Assembly (NCBI RefSeq): GCF_008831285.2 | Contig: NC_045140.1 | Span: 27,794,131 to 27,858,130 of the forward strand | DNA length: 64,000 nucleotides | Direction of reading: 5' to 3' | From: Nymphaea colorata | Lineage: Eukaryota; Streptophyta; Magnoliopsida; Nymphaeales; Nymphaeaceae | Shown: piece after piece, positions 38,739 through 50,089 of the stretch | How positions within the stretch are numbered: position 1 is the stretch's first letter | How the letters are laid out: every line of letters begins with the position of its first letter | Translations under genes and position numbers: made by a program | Notes under the pieces: generated by a model | Told to the model about the DNA's origin: nothing | Databases searched by the model: none | The model's input: the letters and a program-made list of their open reading frames with translations, nothing else

Positions 38739-41700
38739 TTTGAATAGATAAAAAGCTTAGAGTAATTTTTATATTTTGTAAAACAGTTGATGGAAGTGTT
38801 ACAAATGCACAAACTTGTTATGTCTCGGATTTTTAAACCATTTTTATACCGGGATTAATTTTTAATCGCATGCTAGAGCACCTCGACTGGGCAAGTGAGA
38901 TTACTATAGAATATAATTCCATACAGCATAGTTGGCAAACCCATGACTTAGATTCGGATCGGCAGATAACCGGGTGATCGGGCCAATGGGTTGACTCGTT
39001 GACTCAGTCGTGTTTTAAATAGCCTGAATGAGGGGCGAGTGGGCCAACCTTGACTTGTGGCTAGGTTTTTTAGCGATCCGATCTGACTCGGACGATTCTC
39101 GAAACAATTGGGTGAGTCAGCCAAGTATGGCACACAGCAGTAGACGAGTTCGGCCCACCAATTAATTTGTGCACGAGTACAAGGATGACTTGGTCGAGCT
39201 TAAGATAAGCAAATCTTGGTTGATCGCATTCGTGAATCTTCAAAGTCGTTGGTTAGGTCACACAGTAAAATGCGGAACAATTCTCTGCATAAGCTTTGAT
39301 AATAAGAAAGCGTTGCAAGTTGTTGGGATAACGCATGCATAAGCATAGGAGGCAAAATTCATAACCTACTTTTGAGTGGTTGAACCCGACTTCTTCCTTG
39401 ATGAAGACTAGCCCCATTCTTGTCCAACCAAATGAAACTGAGACTGAAATTTTTTACGTAGCTTTGATACCCAGGGACCGAGGTAGGGTTCAAAATTTTA
39501 CGTATAAAAATTAAAAATTTTATAAAAAAAATTAAAAAAAATTATATTTCGGCCTCTATTAAAAGTTTGAAACTATAATTCGCTTCATGCAACGAAAAAT
39601 TCTTGGCTCCGCTCCTACTGATACCATAAAAAAATGGTAAAAAAAAAAAAAAAGACACTCGGATACGTGGGTCGATCATTTGATCTACTTCCATGGAATT
39701 GTAAAGTTCTTTTATTCGATGTCGTTTTTCAGCCTACTTTCTCGTTTCACGTGAATGATTATGTATGCTGCAAGTGAAACGTTGGAGCCTCGTTCTTTTC
39801 TACAATGAACGCCTCCTTTATTTTTGTGTGTTCTTTTCTTTAATGGAGAACTCCTGCTTTGGCAATGAAGGGACGTTTTAATTTGGTCGTGTTTGTGAGT
39901 AGGAAGGAAGCCAGAAATTTTTCATGCGCATTTCAATTATGGTTCCAAACCTTTAACAGGGACTCAAATTTAATTTTTTCAGAAAAGTGTTGCCAGGTTT
40001 CATACCATCTCAGCTTCTTGGATAATATGGCGTCATATCAGGTGATATAATATAGACTATTTTTCCTATTTGAATATCCAGTAAAAAGTTTATAAGAAAT
40101 TGGTAGATAATGTTAGAAGAATAAGTGAGAGAAAAATAAGAAGGAAAAAGTAATGAAACGTGTTTCTCATCTTGGATCAATTCATGTATTGCAACTCCTT
40201 TTTCTTCTTACATGAAGAGACAAGTAATCCTACTTTCTGGAGAGGGATTGAGTTCTTTTTATCTCAATGTTATTTGAATCCAACTCAAATTGGAAGGGCC
40301 GGAATGATTTGATTTGTTATGTTGCCGTCTTTAACTAATTTTTTAATATAGTTTACGACTTTTCATATTTTGATGTACTTTTATATAATGATGAATATAA
40401 TTTGATAAAAATTAATCATGTAACCTTTTTATCGTTTCACATCTGATTCGATTGAATTTTTGAATTACCCGATTCACTAGATCAGCAACTTCACCCGTAG
40501 ATCTGATTTTCACAACATGCAATCTTCACCTTATGAGCTCCTCCAATTTCATTTACCATCCTGTTTTTGGCACTAATTTCAAATACGGTCTTACAGTTAG
40601 GAATGTTCAATGACTTGAGCCAACTTGGGCTCGACTCAAACTCGATTTGTAAGTTAAACGAGTTGAGTTAGAGTTGGATGAACTTGACTCGATTAAGTTC
40701 TATTAGAGCCATTTAACACTAGTACTTAATTTTTTGCAATTTCAAAAACTTTAAATGGCTTGAATCAAAGGGTGGAAAATTTAATTTTATTATCTATTAA
40801 AAGACACGAGCTCGAGCAACTTCACCTCGAGCTCAAGCTTGGACTTGTCCAATTAAGTGAGTTGAGCTGAAGCTCACCTCATAGAGCTCAAACCTATTTA
40901 TATGTTACTTGAGTCGAGTTCGAGTTGGCTGAACTCAGTAAGTAGGTCTCACTATAGCTAAAAACTAAGACTCAACACCCGAAATCCAGGCTCAGGCCCG
41001 GCCCGACCATTAAAACCTGAACTTGAGCTTGAGCCTGAGCCCGGTTTGATTAAATTAAAACATATTTTTTAATAGCATAATAAAATATTATATATATATA
41101 TATATATAAAAATTAATAAAATAAATATTAAAAAAAAATAGAGCCCAATCGAGCATATCGAACCGGCCCAATGCCATTTTTTTCAGGGTAACGAGTACCC
41201 ACGGCCACGAGTGGCCCGACTGGGTGCCCAACTTTACTAAAAGCTGCTAAAAGAAAATGTCTCCCTTCAAAAGCTCGGAAACTTCAAAGGCGTGAAATCC
41301 AGAGGAGGTTATATGTGCCTTCTGCACATGCGTGCTCCCCCCTACGGACACGTGGCTCCTGCCAGTCAACCCGGATATTTGACTGCCACCTCATGTGCCT
41401 GAGGATCCGAGAAAACTTATGGTTTTCAAAATTGTCTAATTAAGCAAGGTCTTCATTTTCATGAGAATGATTGTCATTTTCCTCATTCTAACTCGCAAAT
41501 ATAACTTGAGGTAAAAGGCAACAGCCAAAGTGGGCGCTTATTTTGCAGTTGTCAGCAAAACTCATGCACATATTTAGGAAAATTACAGAGTGAAGTTTAT
41601 ATTTGAGATTATAACAAAAGTGGTGTTTCTCTAATGAAAATTACCCCAACTGTTGAATCACGATAGCAAGATAGAATGGGTAAAAGGAGATCATTAAACA

Positions 41701-42080
41701 CGGGAAAAACTTCACTTCAGCAACATTGGAGAGGGAGATAGAGAGGGACTGGGAGAGTATTAAAAAAAAAAAATCACTTCTTGCCATGGTGTTAAACCTA
41801 TTTAAAAATTGATGATAGTCAGCCAAGTGAAAAAAAAAAAAAATGCAAGAAGAAGGTATTTCTATCATAATATAGTATATTATCGATTTTCAAAAGAATC
41901 TTTTAAGTAAGTTTTCATATGTTGTTGGAGCAATGCTCGGGGGAAGGGTTACTGGGCAACCAGTTTCCACAAATTGAAGAGCAGCGTGAGTGACATCACA
42001 AAGCACCAAAAGCAAATCTTGTATCTTATGGGAATGAATGGTTGAGTGGGAGCTTCGGCCTTTTGTCGGGTACTTAGTAC

Positions 42081-42283
42081 GTGTGGGCGCCAGGCTGGGC
42101 CACCGGCAAGGTCTGGTATGGGCCCAGGCCTTGGCTGGGCTCGATCCCGATTAATTTTTAAAATTATTTTTAATTATTAATAATACATATTTTATTATCA
42201 AAAATATATTTTAAATAATTTATATTTTAAAAATAGTTTTTTATTAAAATCGGGTTGGGCCAGGCCGGCCCGATGCCCACCCC
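42081..42283. mobile_element. Short non-autonomous element with GC-rich ends and AT-rich core
   Basis: The segment starts GTGTGGGCGCC and ends GATGCCCACCC, so the ends are imperfect inverted repeats, with ggcccagg/cagggccgg-type words inside. The core is almost pure A and T. TAGTAC precedes it at 42075-42080 and follows it at 42284-42289, a candidate target-site duplication. Related but more degraded segments lie at about 10020-10290 and 40950-41232. No coding capacity is present. Confidence 0.55.
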
Positions 42284-43635
42284 TAGTACTAAGAAACCCT
42301 GCTCGCCCAAAAGAATCTTTTAGTAAGAATTTTTCAAGTTTTTGCAAAATTAGCATAAGCAATCACATATAAGAATTGTACATGGATTATTTTGAAAGCA
42401 AGTTACTGCTACCCAGGTGTGGAGGCAAGGGAGCCCCTACTTAGATTTTTAAAAAATAAGAAAATTTATATGTAAATTTTTAAAATTTTAGTTTAACTTG
42501 TATTAAAATTTTAAACTATAGTTCGGCTTCTACAGCCGCTGCTATCTAAATAAATTCATTATTATCAACATGTAACAAGCTCAGCGGTAAAACTTGTCAA
42601 GCATCCAATCCCACACATAGAAACAATATTTTTAATGTATACCAACAAATGTTCATAATGAGCAACAAAGTGTGCCCGTTGCTTCCCCTTACATATACCA
42701 TCAAAGGTCCATAATGAGCTGCTACCTGTCCTTGTTGCTCCTCCAGCTTCATTCATTCCTTTGGCCTTTTCTTCACAAGCAATGCCAAACAATAATTTGA
42801 AATTCTCATGTCCAAGAGATTCTCAGAACAACAAAAGAAGCTCGTGATTTAGGTGACATATCAAGATTATATGTATACCTACACGTATCTTCATATATAT
42901 ATATATATATTTGACCTGATCACGTGTATGATAACAAGTTTCACATAATTTAAAAAACCGCATGGTTGATTTCACATGTCAAGTATTATTAATCGAGTTA
43001 CCAAAGAGAAGTCATTCCAAATGCTTAAAATCATTTGCTTCAATTCGTGAGTTTTATTTTTTCTGCTGAAAACAGCTGCATGGTGGCAGGATCACATCAT
43101 CATAACTTGGCCTCTGCGTGTGTGTGTGGTCAGTTTCAATGAAGCCAATGTCGATCGTCAGCAAATGAGATAGTTCAAATTTTTATCAAGTATGGCAGAT
43201 TTAATGGGGGGTTCACTGAAACATAGTAAGCATATACCTGTTTTCACCATTGATCATTACACTCAATTTTGAAGTTGCAATATAAGAAAAGATCATGTAA
43301 AAAAATTTTCACCCTGAGATGTCATATTAAATTGTTGGTCTTCACGAATTGCAGTAAAATAAGTGGAGAGATATCTTACAAATTGTTCCAAGAATTATGG
43401 GAGCATGCGATCGTTGCATACCTGCAGCCAGAGGCACACAGCGTTGATTCGATCAAATTCCTGGCAATTCTAAAGCTTGTGATATTGCTAGATCCCAAGA
43501 AAAATTCTGCAAACAAACATATTAGATGTGGTAAAAAGTGAACGCACTTGGCAATATGTAAAACTATGTGCAGTTTGGATTTGTTAAGATATGTGACTGA
43601 AGTTCACTTTTGAAGTATTAAACCAACTATGCATT

Positions 43636-43845
43636 GCAGGGACAGAGCCAGAATTTTTTCATGAGAAGAAGGGGGGTGCGAATTATAGTTTTAAAATTTT
43701 AATAGGAGCCAAAATATTATTTTTCAAAATTTTTACATATGATAAATATATGTTTTTTAAAATTTACATGTAAATTTTTTAAAAAAACGAGGGGGTCAAG
43801 ACCCCTGCTGCCCACCCCCTGTCTCCCCTCCTTGGTGCATTGGAC
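43636..43845. repeat. Interspersed repeat of the 'gagccagaatttttt / cccctgc' type
   Basis: The segment reads gacagagccagaattttttc, then gaattatagttttaaaatttt and an AT-rich stretch, then gtcaagacccctgctgcccacc. The same elements in the same order occur at about 21190-21365. Partial or rearranged versions appear near 39465-39620, 42410-42540, 48476-48640 and 50462-50665 (flanked by words like cggagccagaa and agctccgccac). It appears to be a multi-copy non-coding repeat family; its class is undetermined. Confidence 0.6.
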
Positions 43846-44638
43846 CCTAGTTCTGAATGCCGTTAGGATTAATTTATTCGAGAATTCTACTCTAACCAAG
43901 AAATCATAGTTGCCAAGAAAATGTAGAAATTGGAGTATTGGCTTTTAGACTTTTGTTACCAAAAGCTGCATCTTGTTGTGATTATCATTATCTCCTTTTC
44001 CTGTTTGTTATGTAGTAATAATAGGACAAAAGAGAGAATTTGGTTGGTAACAAACCGTTCTAAACTCTCAAGGAATCATCTTGATAGTTGATATTTTCAA
44101 GATAGATGGTTAAAAAAATTATAAAGAAAATGTTGCTAATTAACATTAGATAAATAAAACACTTTATCTTGTTCTTCTCATTGTTTTTCTTTCAACAACC
44201 ATGAATGGTAAATATGATTTTTTTACAGGTCTATCACCCAAGAGTACTCCACTACTTACCGACTTCTTTATATTATTCAAACTCATGATGTGCGGCAGAG
44301 ATAGGTAAAGAATTTTAGTCCTTAGATTTCGTAAACGTTGTGACTATGTGGCTGCCATGAAGAGTTCATTGACTATTTATTATGGTACTGTTTGCTCATG
44401 CAAAATATTTAGAAGATAGAGGGGAGAAAGACGTCAAAGTGTATAATAACTACTTGTATTCTTTATGATGTAGCTACTACGTGAACCATGCATAGCCCCC
44501 GATGCATGACATGCATCCTCTCATCCCACCCCTATCAATATGTGCCATGCCTCATTATCTTAGTAACATTTTATTCTATCTCTCGTATATTCCACTTGCT
44601 CTGTTTTTTTCAAGGGTGTAACGTTATATTAAATGACA

Positions 44639-44695
44639 ATACTCTCTCTCTCTATGTCTCTCTCTCTTTATGTCTCTATCTCTATCTCTCTCCCT

Positions 44696-44732
<37 letters not shown>

Positions 44733-44830
44733 TCGCACATGTTTAACATCTCTTTGTCTCTCTCTCTTTCAGATAGCAAAAAAACCACTCATGGGGTGCA
44801 AGACCTGGTCGCACAAGTTTAACCTTTCGT

Positions 44831-44925
<95 letters not shown>

Positions 44926-45100
44926 AGTGAGAGCACTCATGGGGTTCTGGACTTGGTTACAGTGGTTTAACCCCTCTCTCTCCAGCCGGCCTGAACGCAC
45001 CGGTTTAACCTCCTTCTGTCCCTTTCTTAGATACCAAAGGAGCCACTCATGGAGTGCGAGACCTGGCCGCCACTGGTTAATCTAACCTCTCTGTCTTCTT
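44639..45100. repeat. Tandem array with embedded (CT)n(AT)n microsatellites
   Basis: About four diverged units share the words ccactcatggggtgcaagac, ctggtcgcacaagtttaacc and a following CT-rich tract. The CT tract has been replaced or extended to (CT)n(AT)n in two units (AT runs at about 44699-44728 and 44865-44921). The last unit (about 45000-45100) keeps the conserved words without an AT run. Confidence 0.75.
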
Positions 45101-46571
45101 CTTTCTGCAACAGCCTTGTTCTTGCTCGTGTATTTGTGGAAGTAGCTACCAGGCCATTGAGTGGACGCTGAAGATCGTGAGTACTGTGAGCTCCATGGAG
45201 GGGACCAACATCATTAGACACTGCGTCGTCGATCCCCCTGAGAGAATCAGTCGATAAATGCATGATTATGCATTTGACAGCCCCAACTCTGGTTTGGACG
45301 CCATCGTGTAGTTTCCATCTGAGAAGACGACAGGAGATCCCATCTTTTTCTCCTTCGAAATCATACAGTGATCAGCAGCCTAAAGTCATGTGCTGCTGTG
45401 CATGTGGTTGCTGGCTTGCACCACAGTTTCGAGCTGCCAGAGTTCATCGTCTAGTTTATTTAGAACAGGGACACTTCGGGGGACTATGAACATCATCAAG
45501 TTTATTGATCTTGCGAGATGATTGTATCCATTGAAACTGTTGATCCCCAGAAAGTAATGGTGCTTCTGAAACATTTTTTTACGTTCTTCCTCTTTCGAAG
45601 ACCAATTCCATTTTGCTTTCACCCGGGGAAGGCCATGCTTATCATCAATTTATTATGTTTTCTACATGAGCTTAGACTCGACAGGGATTGGCTTTAGGTA
45701 GTTGATCATGAACTTTACAATGTTGATTGACATTGATTTAAACCAAAAAAAGAGTTATTGTTGGTTTCTTGTATTATACGTATTGAGCATATTTTGCAGG
45801 TCTTTTAAACGGTCCATTCTTTAGTTGGGAAACTTTAATTCGATCTGGTTTCAAGATCGTTCTTGATTCCCGGAAGATCCCATTTTGAAAATTCTTCCCG
45901 TGAATGTATTGCTTTCCTATTATGGATCATCTTATTTAAACCAACACTGACAATCATTTTTATCTTTTTCCTCGCTAAATGTTTCAATTGTCCACGATCA
46001 CAACTGAGTGACGGGCAGGATGATCAGAGAATTAAACCTTCTATCTATCTAATCATTTATTTTTTACACCGCATGGTCCATATTAGAACCAGTCTTCATG
46101 TTAATGTATCAGGTCCAAGGGGCGATGCATCTATAGCCTTCCAAGAATCAGCAGCAGTATTTAACGTGAATCCGGCAGATTCACGTCCTTTTTACTCAAA
46201 ACAATGATAGTAATTAGAATTAGTATTTTTATATTGGTAAAATGAAAAAAAAGCATATATTTTCTAAACGCGGATCGCCTCTCAAAAGTCAAGAATAACA
46301 TTATTCGAAGGTACTTACTCACGGGGAGTAGCGTTCACGTTGAATGAACCAAAATACATGTCTTCCCAAGCTGTCAGACGTATTTTTTACCACAGAAGAG
46401 AGGGAGCAAGGTTACCAAGAGCTTCAACACAAAGTTGGAACCCCAAAGCCAAAATAGAAGCAGTAAGAGTTTAGAAAGCTCCGCAATAAATGTAGAGAAG
46501 ATAAGAAGCTGAAGATTTTTACAGAGATATAAGGCATTAGCTAGTAGAAGAGTGAATCAAGATAAAAGAAG

Positions 46572-46785
46572 AAGCAAAAGAACAAATAAGGGAATTAAGT
46601 TTCATTTAAATCTTCATTTTTTTTCAGTGTTACAAAATGAGGTCACTAACGTAGTGTAAGTTGAAGCATGGCAGTAACAGTTTAAAAGAAAAAGAACAAA
46701 TAAAAGAATTAAGTTTCATTTAAATCTTCATTTGCTCAGTGTTACAAAATGAGGCCACTAATGTGTAAGTTGAAGCATGGCATGA
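46572..46785. repeat. Tandem duplication, about 110-bp unit, two copies
   Basis: The unit starts aaaagaacaaataa, continues gaattaagtttcatttaaatcttcatttt and cagtgttacaaaatgagg, and ends gtgtaagttgaagcatggca. It is present at about 46572-46676 and again at about 46690-46785, with few substitutions and a short deletion. It is non-coding. Confidence 0.85.
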
Positions 46786-49471
46786 CTGGCACCTCGAGGC
46801 ACTGAAAGGAGACTTGTACTATAAGGTAAGTTGAAATACTAATCATACTCACCCAAAAAACTGTTTTGGTCAAATTTGACATGTAAATCTTCCACTACAA
46901 GTCTGCTGGGGTTTAGGGTCCCCTTCCTTTCATTTTCAAAGAATAAAGAATGAACATGAAAGCCACTGAATTGTGGATCTTACCTACATATTGGATCGAT
47001 AATTATTCAGCCTTGAATAACGTTCTTTCCATATAAATATTTGCTTGGTAGTTCGTACATCGGAAAAAAAAGAGTTCATGTTTCTATGCCTTCAACTTTT
47101 AACATGTACAACTTATCTTACATGAATTTGCAACTAAGATTCCTCCTTCTATTAGAACATGCGAGAAAATTTAAAAGCAAAAAAAAAAAAAAACTTAAAT
47201 AGATCATATGAGAATATGTGCAGGTGCAACTCTTAATTTCCATGAGATTCATGAATGCAGCTGATCATCTCATGTTTGGGCACAAAACCGAAATTTGGAC
47301 CTCCCATCAAATTTTTTTGTGAATCTTTGCACGGAGGAGATGATCATCATGTTTTTTTACTTCTTCTAAGGGGCAAGATGGAGGCCATGAGAAAATAGAT
47401 GCAGGCTTTTGCGATCATTCAAAGCGTGTGAGCTAGTTAGGTATTGGTCATGGCCGCAAATACATGCAGATGACAATTAACACTATTCTGACCACTTTTC
47501 TTTGGTACCAAACACAAAGCAAGAAAGCCAATCTCTCTCTCTCTTAATTTTCTGTAACCTATGGGGAACTACTGGTACCTTCAACCTCATACAAGAATTG
47601 AGAGCTGATTTGTAGATGTAATCTTTTTTTTTGTTGGTTATGTTAATGTTATTTTCCTTTTTTTCTCTCTCTCTCTCTTGACAATAAACTTTTACTGGAC
47701 TGACTTTTGCAGGCACTTTTCTTTGTCAAGTCTGAACTAAAACGGCAGCAGCATGTATCCCATTAGTCAGTTTTCGCTTCCATCAATAAGCATCATCTTC
47801 TCCAAGAGAATGTTTCCAAAAGAAAAGATGCCTATTTTTTTAATGAAATAACTAAAATATTGTAGTTATTGTTCCAGCCAGGTAAATGAAAACCTTCGAA
47901 GCTTAAAGGTGTTTTTATTATTTGATTACAACTTACATGGCTGGTTATAGATCAATAATACTTTTATGCAGTGCAGCGGACCACATAATTCTTCCTCATT
48001 TATCCAAATATGGTAATGTGGTATGTCACGTGGAAGTCTGGAAACATGTGGTAATCAGCCATTTCTATGAAGTTCCAAACTATAATTATTTGTCTAAAGA
48101 ACAATGGGAGTCAAAATAGAGAATTCATGTGACATAGAATATATGAAATCTACTTTATAAGAATAGACCCGTTAATTGACCTGTCTTCATCGGGCCCAAC
48201 TTGGGCTTTTCTAGATCCAGTTTTATTTTATTTTGTTTAATATAACTTGGTCATTAAGAGTAGATCTGGGCCTATGAATTGTTTTGATTTGGGTAGTTCT
48301 CATTTCTCTAACAGATGCCATGACACTATGCGGACAACCCGGATAATAGACCTTCATTTAAATTAGGGGTCCAAACTATGTATTAATTACTAGTAAATGA
48401 GAAAAAAAATATTGATTGACAACAATAAAACCGAATGGGGAAGTGAATGCTCCTAAAAATTGCATGTTCAGAACAGTGGTAGAGCCACATGTGGGCAGCC
48501 CATCAAGATTTATTTATTTATGTTCACATTGTTGGTTTGAATTTTTTTTTTTAATTCATATGAGTACTCCTTAGGATACAGAAACTTTTGAAAAAGTACC
48601 CTTTCGGAAAATTTTTCTGGCTCGGCCACTGGTTTAGATAGGCAAACGATGGTGTTTCATCCAAAAGCAAAGCGGATGCGAGGAAGCCATTTTTTTCTGA
48701 AAAGAGAAGTGGGTTTACTGGTTAATTACCATGGTTGGTTCAGACCCAACATTTTGGCTAATCAACGTCTTCAGATAACCCTAACGTAAAGTTTTGGAAA
48801 TATTGTCTCATGAGATAAATTTTTCCAATTTGCAGACACGTAATAAAGAGAGAGCTAGAACTCGAATGGGGATAGATAGCACCAATGTTCTGAGAATCGG
48901 TCGACTAGAATTGAATCGGTAGCAAATCGATTCGGAGACCAATTCAAGGGTGTCATCTGTCAGTTTTTAACTATTTTTTGAGACATTTTAAGTTTTTTTT
49001 TTTCATGTTTTCAACAAATTTTTACATATTTTCTCATTTATTTCTTTTGTAAGTGATTTTTGAAAATATGTTTGGGCAATTCAGAGTTGATTCCGCTCCA
49101 CCATTTTGGTTCCGTAACCAATTTTTACAAAATGGTGGAAAGTTAATGGGTTATGAGTTCGAATCTCAATGTAAACTTTTTACCAGTTTGAGCTCTTTAC
49201 GCTAGTTTTGCTCACCGTAAAGATTTTCAAAAATATATTGGCCCCTGTGACAATCTAGCTTCGAAGATAAACATTCTAGCTCCACCTTAATTGTACTCTT
49301 ATTAAAGTTATCAAGCCATCACTTAGACAACTTAGCGAATATTAAAATTTTTAACGCATTAATTTTTATTATTTGAAGACTAAATAAGAAGAATAATTAA
49401 ATTTAGGGCACTAAAAAAAACATACTATGTTAGCAAGTCAGCTCATTTTTATTATAAGCAAAACACACACA

Positions 49472-49473
<2 letters not shown>

Positions 49474-49502
<29 letters not shown>
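49474..49502. repeat. (AT)n microsatellite
   Basis: A pure AT run following a short (CA)n tract. Other AT runs of similar size occur at 50053-50086, 50528-50551, 58157-58177, 60064-60083 and 61755-61781. Confidence 0.95.
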
Positions 49503-50050
49503 ACTTGTGATCATTCGTGGATTCATTTTTCCGTCCGTAAAATTTCATAAATAGGAGTACTTATAAAAGTCTATCAGCACATCATGGAGAAATGATGCTC
49601 TTGTTGACACCCGTGAGGTTGGCCACTTACGAATTCGACTATGCTTTTGTTCTTAGAGAGCTCAGATAGTGACATTCAGCATCCTATTACGTGCATTTGT
49701 TTACGCATTATATGTGTGATGCACATGACGTTAATAAAATATTGTCCCCACAAAGCAAGTGGACATTTTGAGAAAATCTTTTTCCACTTTGAAAATATTT
49801 TTCTTTCTCGATTCTTTTATCTGTAGGAGAGTTTGTATAGCCGTTATACGCGTGGGCTATTTTTTGTACTACTTAAATGAATGAAATAAGTAACTTTGTC
49901 ATTATATATGCAATCTTTTTTGTATATATTTATATCTACATTTATGTTTATACAGTATGCTTGTATTCTTTTCCTTCCAATTTTTCTCTGCAAGACACAA
50001 AGCTCTTTCTTTCCCCGCGTCTCTTGGGTCTAAAGCTGTGTTGATGCTTG

Positions 50051-50089
<39 letters not shown>

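Noticed and set aside
44488-44970. A 160-codon open frame of Ser-Leu and Tyr-Ile repeats
   Set aside because: It is a translation of (CT)n and (AT)n microsatellites, not a protein gene.
45100-45600. A less AT-rich stretch with short open frames on both strands
   Set aside because: I could not match it to any family on either strand or build an intron-exon model, so it is not called as a gene or pseudogene.
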